Notes: a model not told the origin generated them from the sequence alone. DNA of 64,000 bases from Glutamicibacter mishrai (GCF_012221945.1 NZ_CP032549.1:2666001-2730000), one strand, 5' to 3'. Counted from the stretch's first letter, positions 44,417-53,466 are shown. Numbers and translations are program-made.

Positions 44417-46294
44417 ATGGCAGGGCTGATCAAGCGTGAAGATATCGACGAGGTGCGCAACCGCACCGACCTGCGCGAGGTCGTCGAATCCTATGTCACG
44501 CTCAAATCCGCGGGCATCGGCTCGTATAAAGGCCTGTGCCCTTTCCACGACGAACGCAGCCCTTCCTTCCACATCCGCCCGCAGCTAGGCACCTTCCACT
44601 GCTTCGGCTGCGGCGAATCGGGCGACGTGATCGCCTTCATCCAGAAAATGGACCACTCCTCGTTCACCGAGACCGTGGAGCTGCTGGCCGCCCGGATCAA
44701 CTACGAGCTGCACTACGAGGACGGGGGACCGGGCCCGCGCCGCGAGGACTACGGCAAGCGCCAGCGCCTGGTGGACGCGCATAAGATCGCCGAAGAATTC
44801 TTCCGCGCGCAGCTGGCCACCGAGGAAGGAGCCGCCGGGCGGGAGTTCCTGGCCGGCCGCGGCTTCGACCCGGAAGTCACCGCGCAATTCTCCGTCGGCT
44901 ACGCGCCCAAGGGCTGGGACGCGCTGCTCAAGCACCTGCGTGCCAAGGGCTTCGCCGATGACGAGCTGAAGCTGACCGGCATGTTCTCCGAGGGCAACCG
45001 CGGGATCTACGACCGCTTCCGCGGACGGGTGATGTGGCCGATCCGCGATTTGTCCGGGGCGACCATCGGCTTTGGCGCCCGCAAGCTCTACGAGGATGAC
45101 CAGGGACCGAAGTACCTGAACACCCCGGAGACTTCCCTCTACAAGAAGTCCCAGGTGCTCTACGGCCTGGACCTTGCCAAGAAGCAGATCTCCAAGAGCC
45201 GGCAGATCGTTGTGGTCGAAGGCTACACCGACGTGATGGCCTGCCACCTGGCTGGGATCACCACCGCGGTGGCCACTTGCGGTACCGCCTTCGGCACCGA
45301 TCACATCAAGATCGCCCGCAGGCTGTTGCAGGATGATGGCACCGGCGGCGAAGTGATTTTCACCTTCGACGGCGATGCCGCCGGGCAGAAAGCCGCGCTG
45401 CGTGCCTTCGAGGAAGACCAGCGCTTCATCGCCCAGACCTATGTCTGCGTGGAACCTACGGGGGCGGACCCCTGCGATCTGCGCCTGCATCGAGGGGACG
45501 AGGCGGTGCGCGAGTTGATCGGGCTCAAGCGTCCGCTGTTCGAGTTCGCGATCCGCGCCGAGCTGAAGAAGTTCAACCTGAATACGGTGGAAGGCCGTGT
45601 GCAGGCGTTGCGCCAGACGGCGCCGATCGTCGCCCAGATCCGCGACTCGGCCATCCGTCCGGCTTACGCCCGCGAATTGGCTGGCTGGCTCGGCATGAAC
45701 AACGAGGACGTCAACCGCTCGGTGGGCGCATCGATCAAGCGTGCCCGGCTGCCCAAGAATGCCGAGCAGCAGATGCCGGTTCCGGCTCAGGGCGCTGAGC
45801 AGCCGGTGGCTGCTCCGGCTTTTGAGCGCCCGGATCATCGCGACCCGGTCATGCGCTTGGAGCGTCAGGCCCTGGAAGTGGTGATCCAGCAGCCGCAGCG
45901 TCTTCAGGATGAGCAGTGGCAGGCCTTCTACGAGGCGCGGTTCATGGCTCCGGCCCATTCGGCGGTGCATGATGGGATCGTGGCGGCTTCCAGCGCCGGC
46001 GCTTCGGCCACCTCCTGGGTGGAAGTGATCCGCGATGAGGTGCCCGAGCAGCTGCGCAGCTTTGTTTCGGAGCTGGCCGTGACCAGCATCCCGGCTTCTG
46101 ATGAGCACAGTCTGAACCGCTATTGCGCTGACATCATCAATGGATTGATTGAGCTTCAAATCACACACCGGAAGGCTGAGCTGATCGGGCGTTTGCAGCG
46201 CGCCGAGATGGAGCCGGAAGGCGAGGAATACGCCCAGATCAACCGGGAATTGATGGAGCTGGAGATGCGACGGAGGATCCTTCGTGGCACCTAG
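44417..46294 (+). CDS. dnaG: DNA primase
   Basis: This 625-residue primase makes RNA primers for replication. It has the CHC2 zinc finger (Cys41, His44, Cys62, Cys65) at the N terminus, the primase catalytic core, and the TOPRIM domain with VVVEGYTDVMA and FTFDGDAAGQKAA. The C-terminal helicase-interacting region is present. GAAGGGAATC precedes ATG 44417. It lies nine bases after dgt, and a tRNA-Asn gene follows. Confidence 0.97.
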   Translation: MAGLIKREDIDEVRNRTDLREVVESYVTLKSAGIGSYKGLCPFHDERSPSFHIRPQLGTFHCFGCGESGDVIAFIQKMDHSSFTETVELLAARINYELHYEDGGPGPRREDYGKRQRLVDAHKIAEEFFRAQLATEEGAAGREFLAGRGFDPEVTAQFSVGYAPKGWDALLKHLRAKGFADDELKLTGMFSEGNRGIYDRFRGRVMWPIRDLSGATIGFGARKLYEDDQGPKYLNTPETSLYKKSQVLYGLDLAKKQISKSRQIVVVEGYTDVMACHLAGITTAVATCGTAFGTDHIKIARRLLQDDGTGGEVIFTFDGDAAGQKAALRAFEEDQRFIAQTYVCVEPTGADPCDLRLHRGDEAVRELIGLKRPLFEFAIRAELKKFNLNTVEGRVQALRQTAPIVAQIRDSAIRPAYARELAGWLGMNNEDVNRSVGASIKRARLPKNAEQQMPVPAQGAEQPVAAPAFERPDHRDPVMRLERQALEVVIQQPQRLQDEQWQAFYEARFMAPAHSAVHDGIVAASSAGASATSWVEVIRDEVPEQLRSFVSELAVTSIPASDEHSLNRYCADIINGLIELQITHRKAELIGRLQRAEMEPEGEEYAQINRELMELEMRRRILRGT

Positions 46295-46347
46295 GGCGCC
46301 GATTTTGCATTAGCGGGATTCTTCGGTAAAGTTATATCTCGTTGCAA

Positions 46348-46420
46348 TCCTCCATAGCTCAATTGGCAGAGCATTCGACTGTTAATCGAAGGGTTACTGG
46401 TTCAAGTCCAGTTGGAGGAG
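46348..46420 (+). tRNA. tRNA-Asn (anticodon GTT)
   Basis: The 73-nt cloverleaf has a 7-bp acceptor stem (TCCTCCA with TGGAGGA), a discriminator G, D-arm AGCTCAATTGGCAGAGC, anticodon stem-loop TTCGA-CTGTTAA-TCGAA with anticodon GTT at 46381-46383, and T-arm GGTTCAAGTCC. CCA is not encoded. It lies between dnaG and a strong terminator. Confidence 0.97.
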
Positions 46421-46431
46421 CTCATAGAAGG

Positions 46432-46464
46432 ATCCCGGCTCGCGAAAGCGAGTCGGGATTTTTT
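46432..46464 (+). terminator. Terminator after tRNA-Asn
   Basis: A 12-bp stem (46432-46443 with 46448-46459, one G-U pair) with a GAAA tetraloop is followed by a T-run (46459-46464) 11 bp after the tRNA. Confidence 0.95.
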
Positions 46465-46467
46465 GTT

Positions 46468-47319
46468 TTATCCGATGGAGTCCCACAGGCGCCGGGATTC
46501 CACGTACCAGAAGTAGGCGAACAGCCCGATCTGGAACCACTCGACGATGAACAAGGCTTCATCAACGCCGGCGATCAGCAGGATCGGCCAAGCGATCAAA
46601 CCCAGCGCCATCAGTCCGAGAATGACGCGATAGCGGTTCGGAGTGCCGCCGCTGGTATCAGCCGGGCACATGGGTGCGTGGCCTAAGTGGCTGGCAATGG
46701 CGATGCCCATGGAGAAGATCAGCAAAAACGCTGCGCTGGCATGGACCCACGCGAAAGTCTTTCCTTCGATGGCTCTGAAGAGCAGCAGCGCGACGAACAC
46801 GGCGAGCAGGGCAGTGCTGATCCAGCCCAAGGTCTTGGTCAAGGAGCTATGTGCCAGGGCCTGGTGCGGGGTACGAGCGGTCTTGAACCCCAGCCAGACA
46901 AATGCCGCGCTCACCACCAACACGGCGACGATGGCCACACGAACCGAGAGAATCAATTTGCTTTGGTCGCCCGGGGCAAGCGTGGAGAGCGTCTCGCCTA
47001 ATTTGGTGGGAACCAGCGCGACGAACATGGCGTAGAACCCCGCCAAATTCAGGGCATAGTCCTCCAGTTCTTCGCCGCTGTACACCACCAGCAGGGCGCC
47101 GGTGGTCACCAGCATGGCCACAAACAGATCTCTGGCAGGACCCAGGTAGTAGGAACTGAGCGAGTCCTCGATGCCCTGATTCACGAGGCCGTAAATCACG
47201 ATGGCCACCACAAGAAGCAATGGGACCACGAGCAGCATGAGGCGCACATAGCGCAGGGTATCGCGACCTTGTGAGCGTTGGATTGTGTGGGCCATACCAG
47301 CATTCTGTAACGAAGGCAT
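46468..47319 (-). CDS. Multi-pass membrane protein of unknown function
   Basis: This up to 283-residue protein has about seven hydrophobic helices, including LMLLVVPLLLVVAIVIYGL, FVAMLVTTGALLVVYSG and LGLMALGLIAWPILLIAG. A conserved-looking His-rich patch (ASHLGHAPMC) follows helix 5. I do not recognise the family. The start could be ATG 47319 or ATG 47295; neither has a good ribosome-binding site. It is convergent with the tRNA-Asn terminator. Confidence 0.7.
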   Translation of the reverse strand: MPSLQNAGMAHTIQRSQGRDTLRYVRLMLLVVPLLLVVAIVIYGLVNQGIEDSLSSYYLGPARDLFVAMLVTTGALLVVYSGEELEDYALNLAGFYAMFVALVPTKLGETLSTLAPGDQSKLILSVRVAIVAVLVVSAAFVWLGFKTARTPHQALAHSSLTKTLGWISTALLAVFVALLLFRAIEGKTFAWVHASAAFLLIFSMGIAIASHLGHAPMCPADTSGGTPNRYRVILGLMALGLIAWPILLIAGVDEALFIVEWFQIGLFAYFWYVESRRLWDSIG

Positions 47320-47536
47320 TGGATTAGGGAAAGAGACTTGCCCAGTCAGGCCAGATCTTAAGGGAATTCAGGGTATTCAATCGGAATTAATACGGGCGAA
47401 AGCCAAACTGTCGGTATCGAATGACATGATCTTTGAAGAGTCAACCAAGACTCTGATTGCACCTGGGACTGTCATCCATTCAGGTCGATCATCCTTACAG
47501 AGGCCTAGGCCCTGTCATCACTCGAAGGAAAGATTC
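47320..47536. other. Divergent intergenic gap without recognised features
   Basis: The 217-bp gap between the membrane protein and the DUF4190/DUF4352 gene shows no tRNA or clear hairpin. It presumably contains both promoters. Confidence 0.4.
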
Positions 47537-48346
47537 ATGAGCATTCAAACACCAACAGATCCCGGAATGCCGTTTCCGTCCACCGCCCCGAAGAGCACTG
47601 CTGGCAAGGGGTTGGGCATTGCCGCCCTCGTGATCGCGATTCTCGCGCTCGTCCTGTGCTGGGTTCCGATCGTGAACAACGTGGCAGCGATTCTGGGCGT
47701 GATTGCCCTCGTGCTGGGTATCGTCTCCCTTGTCATCGCGCTCAAGCGCAACGGCAGCAAGGGACTGGGTATTGCATCAAGCGTGATCGCGATCGTGGCC
47801 ATCGTCTTGGTCTTCGTGACCCAGTCCTTCTACGTCAAGGCCATCGATGAAGTCGCCAGCGGCATCGAGGACGCAGCGGATGGTCAAGTAGCCGCTCCTG
47901 CAGAGGTCGTAGACCAGGCCGAGGACGAGACCCAGGTGCTGGCGCTGGGCAAGGCCGCCAACGTCGGCGAGTACTCGGTCAACGTCAGCGCCGTGAACTT
48001 GGACGCCGGCAAGGCCATTGCCAAGGCCAACGAGTTCAACGAAAAAGCCAAGGGACAGTACGTGCTGGTTGATATTTCGGTGGTCTACAACGGAGATGAA
48101 GAAGGCGACGCCTGGATCGATTTGAACCCGGAACTTGTCGGCTCGGATGCGAGTATTTATGACACCAGCACCGCCATGGTCGTTCCTGCCAAGCCGGCGA
48201 CGGACGCACCAACCCTGTCCAAGGGCGGCAAAGCCAGCTACCAGGTGGTCTTTGATGTTCCGGCAGAAGCCGTGGCGGACGCCAAGATCCGAGTGACCGA
48301 AACCATGTCATTCAACGATGAATCGGTGCTCTGGGCAACCAAGTAA
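47537..48346 (+). CDS. DUF4190/DUF4352 membrane-anchored protein
   Basis: This 269-residue protein has a proline-rich cytoplasmic start, then two to three transmembrane helices in a DUF4190-type region (GLGIAALVIAILALVL, ILGVIALVLGIVSLVIAL, GIASSVIAIVAIVLV), and an extracellular DUF4352-like immunoglobulin domain from residue ~130. The start ATG 47537 with GAAGGAAAG upstream is preferred over an upstream in-frame start. Its function is unknown; DUF4352 proteins are often cell-surface or lipoprotein-like. Confidence 0.85.
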   Translation: MSIQTPTDPGMPFPSTAPKSTAGKGLGIAALVIAILALVLCWVPIVNNVAAILGVIALVLGIVSLVIALKRNGSKGLGIASSVIAIVAIVLVFVTQSFYVKAIDEVASGIEDAADGQVAAPAEVVDQAEDETQVLALGKAANVGEYSVNVSAVNLDAGKAIAKANEFNEKAKGQYVLVDISVVYNGDEEGDAWIDLNPELVGSDASIYDTSTAMVVPAKPATDAPTLSKGGKASYQVVFDVPAEAVADAKIRVTETMSFNDESVLWATK

Positions 48347-48368
48347 CCTGGCCTCAATCGTATAGCGC

Positions 48369-48415
48369 AACCCAGGCTCCATGACCCGCTCAAGGGTGAT
48401 GGAGCCTGGGTTTTT
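48369..48415 (+). terminator. Rho-independent terminator
   Basis: A 14-bp perfect stem (AACCCAGGCTCCAT, 48369-48382, with 48399-48412) with a 16-base loop is followed by a T-run (48411-48415), 22 bp after the stop. Confidence 0.92.
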
Positions 48416-48462
48416 AACATTTTTTGCCCGGTGTACCGCAAGAATCCGCGGTTAAAAGCGCG

Positions 48463-48501
48463 TCTCATATAGTTCTCATCGACGCATCATGGAACTCTCA
48501 T
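48463..48501 (+). promoter_or_regulatory. Four 11-bp-phased TCTCAT-like repeats
   Basis: TCTCAT occurs at 48463-48468, 48474-48479 and 48496-48501, and CATCAT fills the expected place at 48485-48490, giving exact 11-bp spacing over four copies. Such phased direct repeats are typical binding sites of OmpR/PhoB-type response regulators. The array lies about 45-85 bp upstream of the small secreted peptide and sensor kinase genes. Confidence 0.65.
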
Positions 48502-48546
48502 GGTCAGCTAATGACCGGCTCACGTGGGTCTTTTAATGTTCAAAGC

Positions 48547-48738
48547 ATGATTCGCCGCATACTTCTCATTCTTCTGGTGCTCGCTGTTCCAGCGGGCCTC
48601 GCCAGCGCAAGCCAAGCCCTGGCCGATAACGCCGACCCGGCCATGGGCCATCAGCCACCGGTTATGGTCAAGCTCAGCCCTGCCCCGCAACCCGCAACCA
48701 CAACGCGGGAGAAGGGGGAGCAGGAAGATGCAGACTGA
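48547..48738 (+). CDS. Small secreted peptide
   Basis: This 63-residue protein has a signal peptide (MIRRILLILLVLAVPAG, cleavage likely after SQALA near residue 26-27) and a mature part of about 37 residues rich in Pro, Ala and charged residues. No family is recognised; small hydrophilic secreted proteins are seen near some actinobacterial sensor kinases. ATG 48547 is preferred to the longer upstream frame because only it gives a proper signal peptide. Its 3' end overlaps the sensor kinase start by 11 bp. Confidence 0.65.
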   Translation: MIRRILLILLVLAVPAGLASASQALADNADPAMGHQPPVMVKLSPAPQPATTTREKGEQEDAD

Positions 48739-50251
48739 CACCGAAGCGCAGCAAGGATCATCAGTCTCCGCCCGACTGAGGATCGTTGGATGGATCGTGT
48801 TGACCACTGCCGTGGCACTGCTCGCAGTGACGGCGACCATGCGATCGATCATGACGGCCCAGATCGCCGAGGCAGCCAACGTCGGCATCGCCCAGGAGAT
48901 TGACGAGTTCAGGACTTTTGCGGCCGAGGCGCTCGACCCGACAACGGCCCAGCCCTTCACCTCGATGCATTCGCTGATGGAACGCTACCTTGCCCGGCAG
49001 CAACCCATGGCTGGCGAAGCGATCGTGGCCAAGGCAGAAGGCAAGGTAGCTACCACAGGCAATACGGCCGACCACGCCGGCCGGCTGCTGGCACAGGACC
49101 CGGTCCTCTTGGGCCGGATTCTGGCGAGCGAAAAAACCTCGGGCGTTTCGAACAGCGACCACGGAACCGTGCGCTGGGCCAAGGCCGTGGCGCAGGAAGC
49201 CGGAGGCCAGAATGGCCCGAAGCAGCAGGGGCAGCTGGTCGTCGCGCACTATATCGCCGGCGCGCAGGAGCGGGTTGACCAGCAGGCGGTGCTGCTCTTC
49301 GGCATTGCCGGCGGGGGACTGACACTCACCGCGGGCATCGCATGGCTCGTATCGCGGCAGATCATGCGCCCGATCCATTCCATGAGCGAAACCGCCGCCT
49401 CGATTACCGCCAATGATCTTTCGGCCCGCGTGCCGGTGGTGGGACGCGACGATCTGGCGCAGCTGGCACAGACCTTCAACTCCATGCTCGATCGCGTGGA
49501 AACCGCACATCTGGCCCAGCGACACTTCATCGCCGAGGCACGCGAGCATCTGCACAATCCCCAGCGGGAACTGGCAGCCGCCCTGTCCGAGCTCAATAGC
49601 GACGCCGTGGGCGCGCAGCGCAGGCAAGAAGTGATTGCCACAGCGCAGAATCTGATTGACCAGATGGGACAGACGCTGATCGATCTGGAAGTGCTGGCGC
49701 AGAGCAGCAATCCGGACTTCGTGCAGCCCAGCCTGGTCTCAGTCGGCGAAGTCACCGCGGATGTGGCCGCGGCGGCAGCACGGCCGGGAGCCTACCCGCA
49801 CCGGCAATTCAGGATCCAGGAATCGGCGCGGGCCCAGGCATGGCTGGATCCCATCCGGGTATCCGAGGCCATGCACCAGCTGATCCACAACGCCGTCGCG
49901 CATACCGCTGCTGGCGAGTGCATCCGGATCGGCTCAACGATTGACGGGGACCAGGTGAGCTTCTGGGTCGCCAACGAGGGACCGGCCCTGGACCCTGAAC
50001 GGGCGAAAGCGCTCTTTGAAACCTATCGAAGCGCCCCGAGCAATGAAGATCGAGCCGCAGGCATGGGGCTTGGCTTGGCGGTGGTCAAGGCCGTCGCGCA
50101 GGCGCATGGCGGTACCGCGTGGGTCGAATCAGGCGAGGGGATCGGAGCACGATTCGGTTTCTCGCTTCCGATGGACAACCACGATGCGCCGGGCGCGCAG
50201 GACGGCCAGCTGCCGCACCAACTGGCCAGCATGCTGGGGAGCGAATCATGA
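48728..50251 (+). CDS. Sensor histidine kinase-like protein with altered phospho-acceptor
   Basis: This 507-residue membrane protein has TM1 (~18-38), an extracellular sensor region, TM2 (~187-208), HAMP (IMRPIHSMSETAASITANDL), a HisKA-like dimerisation helix and an HATPase domain (N box LIHNAVAHT, G1-like WVANEGPAL, G2 GMGLGLAVVKAVAQAHGG). Aligning QRHFIAEAREHLHNP to the usual QRRFVADASHELRTP places Glu273 where the phospho-His should be; His274 follows directly. Its stop overlaps the transporter start by four bases. GGGGGAGCAGGAAG precedes it. No response regulator gene is adjacent. Confidence 0.88.
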   Translation: MQTDTEAQQGSSVSARLRIVGWIVLTTAVALLAVTATMRSIMTAQIAEAANVGIAQEIDEFRTFAAEALDPTTAQPFTSMHSLMERYLARQQPMAGEAIVAKAEGKVATTGNTADHAGRLLAQDPVLLGRILASEKTSGVSNSDHGTVRWAKAVAQEAGGQNGPKQQGQLVVAHYIAGAQERVDQQAVLLFGIAGGGLTLTAGIAWLVSRQIMRPIHSMSETAASITANDLSARVPVVGRDDLAQLAQTFNSMLDRVETAHLAQRHFIAEAREHLHNPQRELAAALSELNSDAVGAQRRQEVIATAQNLIDQMGQTLIDLEVLAQSSNPDFVQPSLVSVGEVTADVAAAAARPGAYPHRQFRIQESARAQAWLDPIRVSEAMHQLIHNAVAHTAAGECIRIGSTIDGDQVSFWVANEGPALDPERAKALFETYRSAPSNEDRAAGMGLGLAVVKAVAQAHGGTAWVESGEGIGARFGFSLPMDNHDAPGAQDGQLPHQLASMLGSES

Positions 50252-51807
50252 GTTTGACGCCCATCAATGAAAAGTCCGGGTTCCGGTATTCCACCGAATC
50301 ACCGGCGGCCTTCAACAGCGATCGGCAGCTGGAGACCAAGCCTCGAAGCAGGTGGAAGCCGAAACACACCTCTGCGGTCATTGCGGCCGTAGTGCTGGCG
50401 GGGTTGATCGCGGGCTGCGGTTATGCGGCCTTCGGGCCATCGGCGGGGACACCGAACTCCCTGTCCGCCCAGGGTGCGCTGACCCTCGCGGTGTTCGCAG
50501 TGGCCATCTGGCTGTGGATCTTCTCTCCGGTCTCCGACACCTACGTCGCCTTGGGCGCTTGCCTGGTGCTCGTGCTCATGGGAGTGCTCCCCGAAACTCA
50601 GCTGTTCTCTTCCCTGGGTGAGGACACGATCTGGCTGCTCTTGGCCGCGTTTGTCATCGCCGCCGGTATTACCGCGACCGGGCTGGCTACCCGGGCCGCG
50701 GCCTGGATCGTCTTCGGGGCGCACACCCCCAGGCAGCTGATGCACCTGAGCACCGGGGTTCTGGTGGCTACGGCCTTTGCCGTTCCCTCAACCTCCGGGC
50801 GGGCAGCCCTGGCGATCCCGGTGTTCGTCGCCCTGGCCAAGGCGCTCAGTGCGCACCGCCGGGTAGTGCTCGCCCTGTCGCTGCTCTTCCCATCGGTCAT
50901 CCTGCTCTCCGCGGTCGCCTCCTATCTGGGGGCCGGTGCCCACCTGATTACCAGCCAGATTCTGGTGGCCTCCGAGTATGAAGGCTTCTCGTTTGCCACC
51001 TGGCTGCTATACGGTTTGCCGCTGGCTTTGGTCTCTTCGCACCTGTGTGCAGAGCTGGTGCTTCTGCTTTTCACCAGCAGGGAGGATCGCGGGCAGGTTT
51101 TGAGCGTCGGGATCAAGAAGATGCAGGAGCATTCGCCGGTTCCGCTCTCCGGCCCGTTGTCGGTAGCCCAAAGCCGGGCCGCGCTGCTGGTCGGCGTGGT
51201 GGTGGTGCTGTGGTGCACCGAACCATTGCACCAGCTGCACCCGGCGGTGGTGGCTCTGCTGGGCTCGCTGTTGGTGGCAAGCCCTGGCTTCGGGTCGGTG
51301 TCGCTGGCGAAAGCGCTGAAATCGGTGCCGTGGTCGATGCTGATATTCATGGCCGCCACGCTGGCCCTGGGCACCTCGCTGATCGAGTCGGGGGCCGCGC
51401 AATGGCTGGCCCATGGTGCGCTCGGTCCGGTAACGCAGCTCGGTCCTTCAGCTCCGTGGATCTTCACGGTTCTTGTTGTGGTGATCTCCGCTGGAGCCCA
51501 CCTTGTCATCCAGTCGCGCTCGGCCCGTTCCGCGGTACTGATTCCGCTGGTGGTTTCCCTGGCCCCCGGGGTGGGGGTGAATGCGGTAGCCATTGCCCTG
51601 GCATCGACTGCCGCGGCCGGTTTCTGCCACACCCTGACCAGCAGCGCGAAGCCGGTGAATCTTTTCTCCGATATTGAAGGGGTCACCACTTATCAGCCTG
51701 CAGACCTCCTGAAATTGAGCGCTGCGCTGGGGCCGCTGATGATCCTGCTGGTGCTGGTTTTCGCCTTCTGGATCTGGCCTCTTATGGGTCTTGAACTCTT
51801 CGTCTAA
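50248..51807 (+). CDS. SLC13/DASS family anion transporter
   Basis: This 519-residue membrane protein resembles the divalent anion:Na+ symporter family (SLC13), which moves citrate, malate, succinate or sulfate. The C-terminal half has GAHLVIQSRSARSAVLIPLV and the ATAAAGFCHTLTSSAKPVN-like signature, with about 11-12 helices in all. A cytoplasmic N-terminal extension of ~40 residues precedes helix 1. The ATG overlaps the kinase stop (ATGA). With the kinase and glycerate kinase it suggests uptake of a carboxylic acid that is sensed outside the cell. Confidence 0.85.
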   Translation: MSLTPINEKSGFRYSTESPAAFNSDRQLETKPRSRWKPKHTSAVIAAVVLAGLIAGCGYAAFGPSAGTPNSLSAQGALTLAVFAVAIWLWIFSPVSDTYVALGACLVLVLMGVLPETQLFSSLGEDTIWLLLAAFVIAAGITATGLATRAAAWIVFGAHTPRQLMHLSTGVLVATAFAVPSTSGRAALAIPVFVALAKALSAHRRVVLALSLLFPSVILLSAVASYLGAGAHLITSQILVASEYEGFSFATWLLYGLPLALVSSHLCAELVLLLFTSREDRGQVLSVGIKKMQEHSPVPLSGPLSVAQSRAALLVGVVVVLWCTEPLHQLHPAVVALLGSLLVASPGFGSVSLAKALKSVPWSMLIFMAATLALGTSLIESGAAQWLAHGALGPVTQLGPSAPWIFTVLVVVISAGAHLVIQSRSARSAVLIPLVVSLAPGVGVNAVAIALASTAAAGFCHTLTSSAKPVNLFSDIEGVTTYQPADLLKLSAALGPLMILLVLVFAFWIWPLMGLELFV

Positions 51808-51808
51808 T

Positions 51809-51833
51809 AACCCCTTCGGGTTCCGCATTTTTT
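51809..51833 (+). terminator. Weak stem-loop between transporter and glycerate kinase
   Basis: A 5-bp stem (AACCC/GGGTT around CTTC) lies just after the transporter stop, followed five bases later by six T (51828-51833). It could be a weak terminator or attenuator. Confidence 0.4.
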
Positions 51834-51855
51834 ACTCAGTAAAGGACACATCATC

Positions 51856-53082
51856 ATGGCACACGCACTTCCACAACGAATTCTGGTCGCACCTTCCGGA
51901 TTCAAGGAATCATTGGATGCTGCCGCAGTCGCCGCGGCCATCGGGGCCGGAGTCCGACGGGCGCTGCCCGGGGCCACCGTCAAAGCAGTGCCCATCGCCG
52001 ACGGCGGGGAAGGAACGGCAGAAACCCTGGCCAGCGCCACCGGCGGCCATCTGGTACCGATTCGCGTCACCGGTCCGGTAGGGAAGCAGGTGGATTCCCA
52101 CTATGCGATGCTCGGCGGGGAAGCGAGCGGAACCGCGGTGGTGGAAATGGCGGCGGCTGCCGGTTTGCGCCTGGTCCCGCGAGACCAGAGAGACCCGGGC
52201 GCCACTACCAGCTATGGGGTCGGTGAGATGATCCGCGCCGCAATCGACAGCGGGGCGACAAAAATCCTGGTGGGCTGCGGGGACTCCGGCACCTCTGACG
52301 GAGGCATGGGAGCGCTGCAGGCACTTGGCGCCAGAATCCTGGATGCCCAAGGGCGCGAAGTCCCCGCCGGCGGCAATCACCTGGGCCGTATCGACCGGCT
52401 GGATCTCGAAGGACTGCACCCAGCTGTGGCTGAAGGGAAAATCCAGATCACCATGGCGCTGAACCAGCACAATGTGCTCACCGGAGCCCGCGGTGTTGCC
52501 CGGGTCTTCGGGCCGCAGAAGGGTGCGACGCCTGCGCAGGTGGAAGAGATGTCCGCAGGCTTTGAAGGTTGGGCTTCGGTGCTCAGGAGGGACGCCTTGG
52601 AGGAGGCCGGATCCACCGACTTCGCCACTGGGCCTGGCACCGGTGCCTCGGGCGGACTGGGTGCTGGATTGGCAGCGATCGGGGCGATCCTGATGCCGCG
52701 CTTCGAAGCGATCCTGGACTCAGGTCTGGCGGGAATCGACCTGGACTCGATGTTGCGCGGAGCCGACCTGGTGATCACCGCCGAAGGCGCCATCGATTTC
52801 CAGACGCCCAAGGGCAAGGTTCCGGCCGAGGTCGCCCGCAGGGCATCGCTGCATGGGGTACCTGTGGTGGCGCTTGCCGGAACCTTGGGCCGTGGTTGCC
52901 GCGATGTGCACGACATCGGCATTGACGCCATTGCGTCGATCATGCCGATTCCGATGACTTTGCAGGAAGCCGTGGATGACGGGGAGCGGCTGCTCATCGA
53001 AGCGGCTGAACGCTTCATGCGCACCATTATCCTCGGGGCCTCGATGGCGGTGGCTCGGCTGAGCCCGCGTGCTGCGTGGTAG
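51856..53082 (+). CDS. Glycerate kinase
   Basis: This 408-residue type I glycerate kinase (GlxK/GarK family) phosphorylates D-glycerate. The characteristic start VAPSGFKESLDAAAVAAAIG and GGTSDGG-like GCGDSGTSDGGMGAL, plus TGARGVARVFGPQKGA and TGPGTGASGGLGAGL, are clear. It is longer than the usual ~380 residues because of a C-terminal tail. It follows the SLC13 transporter after 48 bp and likely forms one unit with it for glycerate or tartronate/glycolate-type carbon use. Confidence 0.93.
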   Translation: MAHALPQRILVAPSGFKESLDAAAVAAAIGAGVRRALPGATVKAVPIADGGEGTAETLASATGGHLVPIRVTGPVGKQVDSHYAMLGGEASGTAVVEMAAAAGLRLVPRDQRDPGATTSYGVGEMIRAAIDSGATKILVGCGDSGTSDGGMGALQALGARILDAQGREVPAGGNHLGRIDRLDLEGLHPAVAEGKIQITMALNQHNVLTGARGVARVFGPQKGATPAQVEEMSAGFEGWASVLRRDALEEAGSTDFATGPGTGASGGLGAGLAAIGAILMPRFEAILDSGLAGIDLDSMLRGADLVITAEGAIDFQTPKGKVPAEVARRASLHGVPVVALAGTLGRGCRDVHDIGIDAIASIMPIPMTLQEAVDDGERLLIEAAERFMRTIILGASMAVARLSPRAAW

Positions 53083-53091
53083 CTGTCTCTG

Positions 53092-53466
53092 TTACAGAAC
53101 GTAGCTGGCGATCAGCTGCGAGAGAGCCCGGACATCAACTTTGCCCTTGAACTCCAAGCGAACCTTGCCCAAAGAACTGAACCAAAGGTCCAGTTCTGCG
53201 TCGAGGTCAAAGGTTCCCGCCGTCTCGACAGAGAAAGACTGGACTTTTGAATAGGGCAACGAAGTGTAATCGCGCTTCTTGCCGGTCATTCCTTGGACGT
53301 TGACGGCAATGAGCCGCTTGTTGGTGAAGACCACGTAGTCGCGAGCACCCTTAAAAGCAGCAAGCAGTTCTTCGCCGGTTACGAGCATAGGCATGATTTC
53401 TGGTGCTACTTGTGCAAGATCCCAGGGGCCCAATTTGAACACTGAAGAATTATTAAAATCGATCAT
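53092..53466 (-). CDS. PH-domain protein (bacterial PH type)
   Basis: This 124-residue protein looks like a small bacterial pleckstrin-homology domain protein: GEELLAAFKGARDYVVFTNK followed by RLIAVNVQGMTGKKRDYTSL and the C-terminal SQLIASYVL helix. The start ATG 53466 is chosen since CAGGA is just upstream and the longer frame is poorly supported. It is probably cytoplasmic; function unknown. It converges with glycerate kinase. Confidence 0.8.
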   Translation of the reverse strand: MIDFNNSSVFKLGPWDLAQVAPEIMPMLVTGEELLAAFKGARDYVVFTNKRLIAVNVQGMTGKKRDYTSLPYSKVQSFSVETAGTFDLDAELDLWFSSLGKVRLEFKGKVDVRALSQLIASYVL

